Source of the DNA: Pedobacter sp. B4-66
GTDB taxonomy: Bacteria > Bacteroidota > Bacteroidia > Sphingobacteriales > Sphingobacteriaceae
DNA length: 64,000 bases
Assembly: GCF_018492665.1 (NCBI RefSeq)
Contig: NZ_JAFVME010000010.1
Coordinates: 355,306-419,305, forward strand
Reading direction: 5' to 3'
In this document: piece after piece, positions 43,684 to 51,499 of the stretch
How positions within the stretch are numbered: position 1 is the first letter of the stretch
How the letters are laid out: every line of letters starts with the position of its first letter
The notes under the pieces: generated by a model
The model's database searches: none
What the model was told of the DNA's origin: nothing
Seen by the model: the letters and a program-made list of their open reading frames with translations, nothing else
Program-made: the position numbers and the translations under genes

Positions 43684-44151
43684 TTAGAAACGGAAGTGAG
43701 AGAACGCTTTGTTAGCTTCAGCCATTTTATGCGTGTCTTCTTTTTTCTTAACTGCTGCACCTTCACCTTTAGCTGCTGAAACGATTTCACCTGCTAATTT
43801 TTCTTTCATGGTTTTTTCACCACGTTTACGTGCATAAGAGATTAACCATTTCATGCCTAAAGCAATCTTACGGTCTGGTCTTACTTCTGTAGGAACCTGG
43901 AAGTTAGCACCACCAACACGGCGTGACTTAACCTCTACTGCAGGCATTACATTAGCTAAAGCACGTTTCCATACTTCTAAACCGTTCTCACCAGCTTTTT
44001 TCTCAGCTAATTCAACAGCATCGTAAAAAATTGAATATGCGATAGATTTTTTTCCATCGTACATCATATTGTTTACAAAACGGGTCACCTGAACATCGTT
44101 AAATTTTGGATCAGGAAGGATAATTCTCTTTTTTGGTTTTGACTTTCTCAT
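43684..44151 (-). CDS. rpsG: 30S ribosomal protein S7
   Basis: A 155-residue S7, the primary binder of the 16S 3' major domain. It starts MRKSKPKKRIILPDPKFNDVQVTRFVN-like, and ends AEANKAFSHFRF, as in other Bacteroidota. It lies 16 bp after rpsL. S7 represses the str operon in E. coli. Confidence 0.99.
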   Translation of the reverse strand: MRKSKPKKRIILPDPKFNDVQVTRFVNNMMYDGKKSIAYSIFYDAVELAEKKAGENGLEVWKRALANVMPAVEVKSRRVGGANFQVPTEVRPDRKIALGMKWLISYARKRGEKTMKEKLAGEIVSAAKGEGAAVKKKEDTHKMAEANKAFSHFRF

Positions 44152-44167
44152 TTTTCTTTCCTCCTAA

Positions 44168-44581
44168 TTATTTCTTTTTACCTTTTGTTGGTGCCGCTGC
44201 TACTTGTCCTGGCTTAGGACGTTTAGTACCATATTTTGAACGACGTTGGTTACGACCAGCAACTCCTGAAGTATCTAAAGCTCCACGGATGATGTGATAA
44301 CGTACACCTGGTAAATCTTTAACACGTCCACCACGGATCAATACGATTGAGTGCTCCTGTAGGTTGTGACCTTCTCCAGGGATGTAAGCATTAACCTCTT
44401 TACCATTGGTTAAACGTACACGCGCTACTTTACGCATTGCTGAGTTTGGTTTTTTAGGGGTAGTGGTATATACACGTGTACATACACCTCTTCGCTGTGG
44501 ACAGCTGTCCAACGCTGGAGACTTACTCTTGAACTCCAGTGCTACTCTACCTTTTCTAACTAATTGTTGAATGGTTGGCAT
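44168..44581 (-). CDS. rpsL: 30S ribosomal protein S12
   Basis: A 137-residue S12, which monitors decoding in the A site. Key lysines are wild type (TPKKPNSA and GRVKDLPGVRYH), so no streptomycin-resistance change is seen. It opens the str operon. Confidence 0.99.
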   Translation of the reverse strand: MPTIQQLVRKGRVALEFKSKSPALDSCPQRRGVCTRVYTTTPKKPNSAMRKVARVRLTNGKEVNAYIPGEGHNLQEHSIVLIRGGRVKDLPGVRYHIIRGALDTSGVAGRNQRRSKYGTKRPKPGQVAAAPTKGKKK

Positions 44582-44624
44582 TGTTCTTTTTTGTTTTTCT
44601 TATTTTATTATTTAAAAACTTTAC

Positions 44625-44672
44625 CCCTCAATAAGGGACTGCAAAGGTAAGACAATACATTTTATAAATCAA
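44625..44672 (-). promoter_or_regulatory. strong promoter of the str operon and initial hairpin
   Basis: Minus strand: TTG (44672-44670), 20 nt, TACCTTTG (44649-44642), CAG, then TCCCT-TATTG-AGGGG (44638-44624), a small hairpin at the expected transcript start. The leader to rpsL is about 55 nt. Confidence 0.8.
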
Positions 44673-44966
44673 GGGGTTAACACAAAATTATTACAGCTCT
44701 GCAATTAATCCTCATCTAAGCTACCTATTGGCAACCACGGCATTACAGATGTATTTCTTCATTTAAACATCCAGACAAAGACATAAAGCTGCCAGACATC
44801 TGGATTCTACCACCGAAAAAAAAGGCTCTAACTAGAGTTGTGTTAACAAAAGATTAAGATACAGAACTAAAATGCGTAAAAACAGTGTTTTATTAGGCTT
44901 TAGTCTGACCTGAGTCTAAGGAGAGTCTGACCTGAGTCTGACTTGAGTCTAAGGCGTTATAGGGTA
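44673..44966. other. intergenic region between str promoter and VF530 gene
   Basis: No gene is seen. It contains ATCCAGA/TCTGGAT repeats near 44769-44805 and the 11-bp tandem repeat array at 44902-44956. No clear terminator for the VF530 gene could be found. Confidence 0.6.
44902..44956. repeat. five tandem 11-bp repeats
   Basis: Five copies of an 11-bp unit starting AGTCT: AGTCTGACCTG, AGTCTAAGGAG, AGTCTGACCTG, AGTCTGACTTG, AGTCTAAGGCG, end to end. They lie 10 bp beyond the VF530 stop. The 11-bp period matches one helical turn. Confidence 0.85.
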
Positions 44967-45188
44967 TTAATGGAATGTATTCAGATACAACTTCTCTACT
45001 TTTTTCCTTGCCCAGTCAGTCTTACGTAAAAACTTAAGACTTGAATTCATTGTAGGGTTATTGTTAAAACAAGCAATCTTAACAAGAATTCCCAATTCTT
45101 CCCACCCATAATGCCATACAAGTTGTTTTAGAATAAACTCGAGTGTTTTTCCGTGCAACGGATTATTTTTCTGCTCATCGATGGCCAT
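44967..45188 (-). CDS. VF530 family DNA-binding-like protein
   Basis: A 73-residue protein of the VF530/DUF2132 family, with the consensus NNPLHGKTLEFIL, HYGWEELG and SSLKFLRKTDWARKKVE. A structure of the Vibrio family member exists and a DNA-binding role has been proposed, but function is not established. It is divergent from the DUF2027 gene, with a -7-like box 4 nt before its ATG. Confidence 0.93.
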   Translation of the reverse strand: MAIDEQKNNPLHGKTLEFILKQLVWHYGWEELGILVKIACFNNNPTMNSSLKFLRKTDWARKKVEKLYLNTFH

Positions 45189-45192
45189 GCTG

Positions 45193-45200
45193 CAAAAATA
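45193..45200 (-). promoter_or_regulatory. -7 box 4 nt before the VF530 start
   Basis: TATTTTTG on the minus strand; the nearest TTG is 23 nt away, longer than usual. A near-leaderless transcript is possible. Confidence 0.35.
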
Positions 45201-45236
45201 ATAAGAATAACTAAATTTGAATACAAATAAAAATAT

Positions 45237-45878
45237 ATGAATTTCAAACTAGGAGACTTTGTTCGTTTTGTAGACGAGAACTTAGAAGGGTATATCACCA
45301 GAATTATCGATAAAGATACTATTGGTGTTACTGATGCAAATGACTTTGAGATACCTGTTTTGGCATCTAAAGTAACATTAGTACACGGAGAAGTTCCAGA
45401 CGACGATATTGTAACCAATCGTCCCATCGCGGTTATTCCGCAAGCTGAGTTTATTAAAGATGGTGTATTTCTTGCCATTGTAACCGATCAGCACAGTAAT
45501 TCGGTAGCACACTTTCACATTGCTAATGAAACATCCTTTCAATTACTGGCTAGCCTGACTACAGAAAAAGGCGGGAATTTTAAAGGTGAGTTTGCGAATA
45601 TCATCCCTCCCCACTCCACTAAAAAGATTTACTCAGACCAACTTGGAGATATACAGATTTGGCCAAAATTTAATATCGAGGTGCTATTTCATACAGCGGC
45701 TAATGTTGAACCAAAACCACCGATCATATTAAACAGAAGTATAAAAGGAAAGGATCTTTCAGTGGCAAAAGAAGACATCAGTTTGCTAAAACAAAAAGGA
45801 TGGTTAATTCGCCTTGATGAAGCGGAAACATTAATTGATGCTCAAAAATTAAAAGAAAGCTTTTTCAAAGGCCACTAA
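45237..45878 (+). CDS. DUF2027 protein lacking a Smr domain
   Basis: A 213-residue product. The first about 60 residues are a KOW/SH3-like block (MNFKLGDFVRFVDENLEGYI), followed by a beta-rich DUF2027 region. Longer members, as far as I recall, end in a Smr nuclease-type domain; this one stops at residue 213 with an alpha-helical end and no Smr motif (HGxG/TGRG). Cytosolic; function unknown. It is divergent from the VF530 gene with 48 bp between starts and ends in a good terminator. Confidence 0.8.
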   Translation: MNFKLGDFVRFVDENLEGYITRIIDKDTIGVTDANDFEIPVLASKVTLVHGEVPDDDIVTNRPIAVIPQAEFIKDGVFLAIVTDQHSNSVAHFHIANETSFQLLASLTTEKGGNFKGEFANIIPPHSTKKIYSDQLGDIQIWPKFNIEVLFHTAANVEPKPPIILNRSIKGKDLSVAKEDISLLKQKGWLIRLDEAETLIDAQKLKESFFKGH

Positions 45879-45909
45879 ACATCCTATAGCAATCAATTTG
45901 ATCAGAAAT

Positions 45910-45948
45910 AAAAATCCGGTTATGAAAACAAATCATAACCGGATTTTT
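45910..45948. terminator. bidirectional terminator, 16-bp stem
   Basis: AAAAATCCGGTTATGA pairs with TCATAACCGGATTTTT across a 7-nt loop, with T5 on either strand, between the convergent DUF2027 and M1 peptidase genes. Confidence 0.93.
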
Positions 45949-45951
45949 ACC

Positions 45952-47916
45952 TTATTTTTTCTTCCATTTATTGTTATCACTATCTATATCCGGCAATAAA
46001 TTTTCAGGATCTAGTGTAACCGACACAACTTCTTCGGTTGTAGGATAAGGAACCGTCCAAGTGTTATTTCTCATCCAAACATCTACAGGAATCTTTATCT
46101 GATCAGTTTTTCCGCTTTTGGTTTTAATCTCCAAAATAATCGGCATTGGCATTTTTTCCAGATTGGCGACTACTATGTTATAGCCTCTAGCTTCTGCCCT
46201 GTCAGATTCCGTTACACTAACAATAGCCTGATCCATTTTCCAATTTTCCAGGAACCAACCTTTCCAAAACCACGAAAGGTCTTCGCCAGCACCATTTTCC
46301 ATTGAACGGAAAAAGTCATCAGGCATAGGATGTTTAAAAGCCCAATGATCTATATATTGTCTGAAAGCATAATCAAAACGGTCTGCTCCTAGCACCACAT
46401 TTCTTAAAATATTTAAACCCTGAGCAGGTTTGTAGTATAAGTTTCCACCAATATTGCGTTCTTTCATCGCATCCGGACTCAACATGATATACTCTACTTC
46501 TGGATTTTGCAGTTTTTCGGCAACCTTGTGCATATCTTCAGGAGCCTTTCTGTATTCGCCATTATTAAAGGCAGAGGATGATATCCCATTAATAAAAGTA
46601 TTAAATCCTTCATCCATCCAGCCGTACTTACGCTCATTGCTACCCACAATCATAGGAAACCAGGTGTGGCCAAATTCATGATCTATAACTCCCCATGCGC
46701 TGCCTTTTTTTGCGTTCCAACCACAAAAAACAATTCCAGGATATTCCATTCCGCCAACATTACTAGCCACATTTACCGCCATTGGATATGGATACTCAAA
46801 CCATTTATTAGAATAATGTTCTATTGATGTTTTAACATATTCTACAGCTCTGCCATAGCCATCACTCCCATTACTTTCAACAGGGTGTGCCGAAACAGCC
46901 AACGACTTCTTACCACTTGGCAAATTAATACGCGCCGCATCTAAAACAAATGCTTTTGATGAACCCCATGCAACATCCCTGGCATTTTTGATTCTAAATC
47001 TCCAGGTCAGTTTATCTTTAGCAGGGCGAGATTTAGGATCTTTAACTTCAGACTCCGATCTTATTGTGATTGTTTTATCACTTGATTTTGCTTCATTCCA
47101 TCTCTGCAATTGCTCTGCTGTAAAAACTTCTTGTGGATTTAACAATTCGCCTGACCCCATAACAATATGATTTGCGGGAGCTGTTACAGCGAAATCATAA
47201 TCGCCATATTCACAATAGAACTCCCCTGCTCCCCAGTAAGGCAAAGTATTCCACCCTAAAACATCATCATAAACACACATACGAGGGAACCATTGAGCTA
47301 TAGAGAATATCTCTCCATTTTTAGTTGTTAAATGCCCCATACGGTCAGAACCATTAATAGGAACAACAAAAGAAAAGTTCATTTTAATGGTAACCACATC
47401 CCCACCAGCAGCCATTGGCTCATCCAATCGGATCTGCATACGTGTATCTTCAATCAGGGAAGTGAACTTAACCGGCTTCTGCTTTTGTGAAACAGATAAT
47501 CCTTCTATTTTATATCCCCCGTTTAATTTTTCTCCCCTGGCTCCATATCTACTTCCTGCTGCGATTAATGATGCGCCTCTGGATTCTGGAGAAAACAAAT
47601 TCTGATCTAATTGCAACCATAAATAAGGTAGCTTATCCGGGCTGTTATTCTTATAGGTAATGGTAACAGAACCTGTTATTGTATTATTTGCATCATCAAG
47701 ATTTGCACTTATGGTATAATCTGCATGATTCTGCCAGTATTTTGGCCCTGGGTAACCACTTGCCGACCTATATTCATTTCCATTTTTTGTATAAAACAGT
47801 GGACTAAATGCAGCATGGGCGTCGTAATTACTAGAATTTGAATCTGTTTGCTGTGCAACTGTAGTCAAAGCAAATGCACACAACAATACCATTAGTATGG
47901 TTGACCTGTAAGACAT
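45952..47916 (-). CDS. secreted M1 family metallopeptidase
   Basis: A 654-residue zinc aminopeptidase-fold protein with a signal peptide (cut after TVAQ, about residue 21). The zinc motif HEFGH is at 413-417 with the third ligand Glu436 in WMDEGFN, and the exopeptidase-type motif appears as GGMEYPG at 388-394 (GAMEN in classical members). It likely trims peptides in the periplasm or at the cell surface. The start lies 74 bp after the carboxypeptidase-like gene; a hairpin is between them. Confidence 0.93.
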   Translation of the reverse strand: MSYRSTILMVLLCAFALTTVAQQTDSNSSNYDAHAAFSPLFYTKNGNEYRSASGYPGPKYWQNHADYTISANLDDANNTITGSVTITYKNNSPDKLPYLWLQLDQNLFSPESRGASLIAAGSRYGARGEKLNGGYKIEGLSVSQKQKPVKFTSLIEDTRMQIRLDEPMAAGGDVVTIKMNFSFVVPINGSDRMGHLTTKNGEIFSIAQWFPRMCVYDDVLGWNTLPYWGAGEFYCEYGDYDFAVTAPANHIVMGSGELLNPQEVFTAEQLQRWNEAKSSDKTITIRSESEVKDPKSRPAKDKLTWRFRIKNARDVAWGSSKAFVLDAARINLPSGKKSLAVSAHPVESNGSDGYGRAVEYVKTSIEHYSNKWFEYPYPMAVNVASNVGGMEYPGIVFCGWNAKKGSAWGVIDHEFGHTWFPMIVGSNERKYGWMDEGFNTFINGISSSAFNNGEYRKAPEDMHKVAEKLQNPEVEYIMLSPDAMKERNIGGNLYYKPAQGLNILRNVVLGADRFDYAFRQYIDHWAFKHPMPDDFFRSMENGAGEDLSWFWKGWFLENWKMDQAIVSVTESDRAEARGYNIVVANLEKMPMPIILEIKTKSGKTDQIKIPVDVWMRNNTWTVPYPTTEEVVSVTLDPENLLPDIDSDNNKWKKK

Positions 47917-47940
47917 ATAAAAGTTTAAGTTAAAGATTTA

Positions 47941-47969
47941 GGATTAAAGATATAAAATACCTTTAATCC
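47941..47969 (-). other. hairpin between the regulatory-domain gene and the M1 gene
   Basis: A 9-bp stem GGATTAAAG / CTTTAATCC with an 11-nt loop. The following minus-strand sequence is T-rich but has no clean run, so it may be a weak terminator or attenuator. Confidence 0.4.
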
Positions 47970-47990
47970 TTAGGTAATGTAACGGGTTTA

Positions 47991-48728
47991 TTAGTTTTTC
48001 TTTAACTTGGGTACTTGGGGTGGTTTTCTTTGAGATGGAGGTAGTTTTAACCATTTATGATAAGCCTGAACTGTATAGAACTTATAGTTAAAAGGTCTGG
48101 TTGCTTGTACAATACCAACAGTTGGGCGATACAAGGTCATGAAATCTTTTAACTCCTGTCCTTTTAATTTTACCAGATCAGACACATATGCTTCCGTAAA
48201 AACACTATTTATTTCGGCTTCATATCTATCTTTTTCCTCTAACTCTTTCGCCTTAGCCTGTTGCTCTTTATACTTGCCATATCCCAAATTGAGTTTAATA
48301 CCACCTGCTTTAGAAACATTAGGCTTACCTCTATAGTCATCAGCTTCAACCCGCTTAAATTCTTTGGCTTCTGGATCTGGGCTTAAAATTGTAGGGTTTA
48401 TTTTTGCACTCAAAATCTTTACTTCCTTCAAATTGGTTGAACTTGCCGGAAGGTATACTGTTTTCGGAGAAAGGTTTGTAACATATAGTGTATCGTTATG
48501 ATACCCATTTAATGAAAACTCTAACACATCACCCACTTTAGCAGCAAGTGCAAACTTACCGGAAGCTTTTGTTTTAGTATTTTGATTATTATTAAGGTTC
48601 CTAACATTTACTTCCTGTAGCGGTAATGTTTTTATTTCAAAATCATAAACAGTTCCCAAGAGGGCATCTTGTGCCAATACCGCTCCGGGAGCAAATAGAA
48701 TCAGCATTAACAAAAGTTTTTTGAGCAT
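47991..48728 (-). CDS. exported CarboxypepD_reg-like protein
   Basis: A 245-residue product with a signal peptide (MLKKLLLMLILFAPGAVLAQ, cut near 20), then a beta-sandwich domain (about 22-105, GTVYDFEIKTLPLQEVNVRN) like the carboxypeptidase regulatory/SusC N-terminal domain, and a charged alpha-helical C-terminal region. It is not followed by a barrel, so it is not a SusC/TonB receptor. Function unknown. ATG at 48728 was chosen over a TTG at 48734. Confidence 0.85.
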   Translation of the reverse strand: MLKKLLLMLILFAPGAVLAQDALLGTVYDFEIKTLPLQEVNVRNLNNNQNTKTKASGKFALAAKVGDVLEFSLNGYHNDTLYVTNLSPKTVYLPASSTNLKEVKILSAKINPTILSPDPEAKEFKRVEADDYRGKPNVSKAGGIKLNLGYGKYKEQQAKAKELEEKDRYEAEINSVFTEAYVSDLVKLKGQELKDFMTLYRPTVGIVQATRPFNYKFYTVQAYHKWLKLPPSQRKPPQVPKLKKN

Positions 48729-48731
48729 ATT

Positions 48732-48739
48732 CAAATATA
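48732..48739 (-). promoter_or_regulatory. -7 box 3 nt before the CarboxypepD_reg-like gene
   Basis: TATATTTG on the minus strand, no -33 TTG at normal spacing. Possible leaderless start. Confidence 0.3.
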
Positions 48740-48822
48740 ACGCAGTTTAAAGTATGCGTTAATTATTTAACAAATATTAACAGCAAAATGTTCGGACTTA
48801 ATGACGTATTTTTTTCTTAATT

Positions 48823-49170
48823 CTATTTTAAAATGTTTTGGTAATTTTCTTCGTTAAAGCTAACTAGAACAGCTTTTCCATCTACCTCTACTACTGGACG
48901 TTTAATAGCACTGTTATGGATTAACAAAACCTTAATGGCAGTTTCTTTGCTATTTACTTCCTGCTGTTCTTCAGCACTTAGTTTTTTCCAGGTGGTCCCT
49001 TTTTTATTAAGCATAACCTCCCAACCAAAAGTATCACACCACTCATTTAATTTTTCGGCAGTAATGCCCTTCTTTTTAAAATCATGAAATTCTGGTTTAA
49101 ATCCATTTTCAGTCAACCAGGTCATGGCTTTTTTAACTGTATTGCAATTTGGTATTCCGTATACGATCAT
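48823..49170 (-). CDS. ArsC/Spx/MgsR-family thioredoxin-fold protein
   Basis: A 115-residue protein of the ArsC-like fold, with the single redox cysteine Cys9 in IPNCNTVKKA and the conserved late RP.VE motif (KRPVVEVDGKAVLV). It fits the YffB/Spx-MgsR branch more than true arsenate reductase: no CX5R is visible. It may be a glutathione or bacillithiol-linked reductase or RNA-polymerase-binding regulator; unproven. It is divergent from the LytS kinase gene. Confidence 0.88.
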   Translation of the reverse strand: MIVYGIPNCNTVKKAMTWLTENGFKPEFHDFKKKGITAEKLNEWCDTFGWEVMLNKKGTTWKKLSAEEQQEVNSKETAIKVLLIHNSAIKRPVVEVDGKAVLVSFNEENYQNILK

Positions 49171-49175
49171 ATTAG

Positions 49176-49183
49176 CAAACTTA
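49176..49183 (-). promoter_or_regulatory. -7 box 5 nt before the ArsC-like gene
   Basis: TAAGTTTG on the minus strand at N5 from ATG, without a TTG at the normal distance. Confidence 0.35.
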
Positions 49184-49318
49184 AAAAAAAGATTTCAAAT
49201 CATAATTCATCACATTTTATTAAGGTTTCATCACATTTTAAAATTTAAAAGAAAAAGCCTTTGTAGTATTGCTCCATCAAAATTAATCAACAATCATTAA
49301 CCTCTTAATTTTACATAA

Positions 49319-50713
49319 ATGAAAAACCTAAACGAATCAACAAAAATTGAGCTATGGACAGCAACAGCGCTCATCATATTTGTCTTTATATTTTCAGCTA
49401 TCCAAGCCGTCAACATCCATAGCACTTTCCCACAGCCTATTCCATATGAACCTAACTTCTGGGTAAATATGCTGTTTAGACATATCATTTCTGCCACCTG
49501 TTATTTTCTTCTTGCATTATTTGTTAAGCCTGAGCTACAAAAAAAGGACACCAACCCCTCGAATGCTATTTTCTTCGTTTATACGCTAATTCAGGTTTGT
49601 GCTTTTACAAACCTTATTGACCACTATCTGCTAATCTTACTGTCTGTAAAAATGATTGCAAACTATTTCAGCAGAGAACTTCAAAATAAAAAAAATCGGT
49701 TTCACAGCGACATTACCGTTTTATTTGCAATAAGTATATTTCTGCAGGCTTGCTCACTATTACTTAACAATCCAATAATTATCAGAGCTTCGTTCTTCTT
49801 TATTTTACCAATTGCAATAGCAAATTATGCGATCCTCGTTTTCGCTGTAATCCCCAATTTGATTGATAAAAAATATCGTTTATTAAAATTTTCAGGCTAT
49901 TCATTTCTTACCACAATTCTTTCTTTAGGTATACTAGTGTTTTTGTTTAGCATATTCGATTCCATAGAAAACAGCGATATTTTAGGCCCATTAATGGGAA
50001 TCAATCCTGCTATCCAACTTTTCATAGTTCCAATCTTTGCCTGGAACGTCTATAAATCAAGAAACCGAAAAAACATTGAAGAAATCACATCCTTAAAAAC
50101 TGAACTTGGTAAATCTGATGCCACACTTAACTTCCTCAAATCACAGATTAATCCTCATTTCCTATTCAATGCGCTAAATACACTTTATGGAACCGCATTA
50201 CAAGAAAATGCCGAACGCACAGGAGAAGGCATCCAAAAATTGGGAGACATGATGCGTTTTATGCTTCAGGAAAATGTAGAGGATAAAATCTCACTATCAC
50301 GGGATGTTGAGTATTTAAACAATTACATTGCACTTCAAAAACTAAGAACTTCAGCTTCTTCAGATATCACTATTGAAACTCAAATTGATGAACAGCTCAA
50401 TGATTTTCAAATAACCCCCATGCTCCTAATCCCATTTGTTGAAAATGCTTTTAAACATGGCATCAGCCTCAAATATCCATCCCATATTAAAATCACACTA
50501 CAAACACACGAAAACAAGCTGTTTTTTGACGTTCACAATAGCACACATCCTAAACTAGACAATGACCCGGAAAAATTAAAAAGCGGGATTGGCCTACAAA
50601 ATGTAAAACAACGTCTGGCACTTCTGTACCCCAATAGTCACGAATTGATCATCAGAGAAAATGCAAAAGAATTTTTTGTCCACTTAACACTTCAGTTGAC
50701 CAATAATCACTAA
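49319..50713 (+). CDS. LytS-type sensor histidine kinase
   Basis: A 464-residue inner-membrane kinase. Six or more hydrophobic segments occupy residues 14-245, with no known sensor domain; the cytoplasmic His_kinase domain follows, with phospho-acceptor His280 in SQINPHFLFNAL, and a HATPase at the C-terminus with the N box VENAFKHG and GIGLQNVKQRL. It phosphorylates the response regulator encoded 9 bp downstream. The signal is unknown. Confidence 0.94.
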   Translation: MKNLNESTKIELWTATALIIFVFIFSAIQAVNIHSTFPQPIPYEPNFWVNMLFRHIISATCYFLLALFVKPELQKKDTNPSNAIFFVYTLIQVCAFTNLIDHYLLILLSVKMIANYFSRELQNKKNRFHSDITVLFAISIFLQACSLLLNNPIIIRASFFFILPIAIANYAILVFAVIPNLIDKKYRLLKFSGYSFLTTILSLGILVFLFSIFDSIENSDILGPLMGINPAIQLFIVPIFAWNVYKSRNRKNIEEITSLKTELGKSDATLNFLKSQINPHFLFNALNTLYGTALQENAERTGEGIQKLGDMMRFMLQENVEDKISLSRDVEYLNNYIALQKLRTSASSDITIETQIDEQLNDFQITPMLLIPFVENAFKHGISLKYPSHIKITLQTHENKLFFDVHNSTHPKLDNDPEKLKSGIGLQNVKQRLALLYPNSHELIIRENAKEFFVHLTLQLTNNH

Positions 50714-50722
50714 TTTTAGTGC

Positions 50723-51409
50723 ATGATTGCTATTGCAATAGATGACGAACCCATTGCCTTGGATGTAGTAAAAGTACACGCATCTAAAGTACCCTTTATT
50801 GAATTGAAAGCGACTTTCACAAACGCATTTGAAGCTATCGCTTACTTGCAAAAAAACAAAGTAGACTTAATTTTTCTTGACATAAAGATGCCTGATATCA
50901 GCGGTATTGATTTTCTAAACATCTTAACAACCCCTCCAATGGTGATTTTTACCACCGCATACTCTGAACATGCGGTCAAAGGTTTTGAATTGGATGCAGT
51001 TGATTATTTATTAAAACCATTTTCGTTGCCCCGCTTTTTAAAAGGCTGTAACAAAGCCCAGGAAATTTATAACCTTAGAAATCAATTAGAAAGTGAAGAA
51101 CAGCCCGCAACAATTTTTATTAAGGATGGCTATGAACAAATAAAAGTACATATTGAAGACATTCTATTTATAGAAGCTTCGGGAAACTACACACTTGTAC
51201 ATCTTACCAACAACCCTCTTCTAAGCACTAGAATACCTATTAGCGATATGCTATTGCTATTACCTGCAGGCAAATTTGTTAGAACCCACCGTGCTTTTAT
51301 AGTCGCAAAAAATAAAATTACCAAATTTGATCGATCACAAATCTGGATCAATCAAGAGACCATTCCAATCGGAGTAACTTATTCTCAATGTTTAAGAGAA
51401 TTCCATTAA
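50723..51409 (+). CDS. LytTR-family response regulator
   Basis: A 228-residue regulator. The REC domain (1-120) has acidic pair Asp7-Asp8, phospho-acceptor Asp53 in FLDIKMPD and Lys in LLKPFSL. The LytTR DNA-binding domain covers about 127-228 (VHIEDILFIEASGNYTLVHL). It acts with the adjacent kinase to control transcription of unknown targets. The gene follows the kinase by 9 bp. Confidence 0.95.
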   Translation: MIAIAIDDEPIALDVVKVHASKVPFIELKATFTNAFEAIAYLQKNKVDLIFLDIKMPDISGIDFLNILTTPPMVIFTTAYSEHAVKGFELDAVDYLLKPFSLPRFLKGCNKAQEIYNLRNQLESEEQPATIFIKDGYEQIKVHIEDILFIEASGNYTLVHLTNNPLLSTRIPISDMLLLLPAGKFVRTHRAFIVAKNKITKFDRSQIWINQETIPIGVTYSQCLREFH

Positions 51410-51499
51410 ATTTATATTTAAATAGTTACCTAACTTGTCTTAACAAGCACTATCATTGTATTTATTTTTTAATTACTTCTATACTTATTAACTTATAAT

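Noticed and set aside
44762..44805. ATCCAGA/TCTGGAT repeats as a terminator of the VF530 gene
   Set aside because: There is no T tract, and the distance from the VF530 stop is more than 150 bp.
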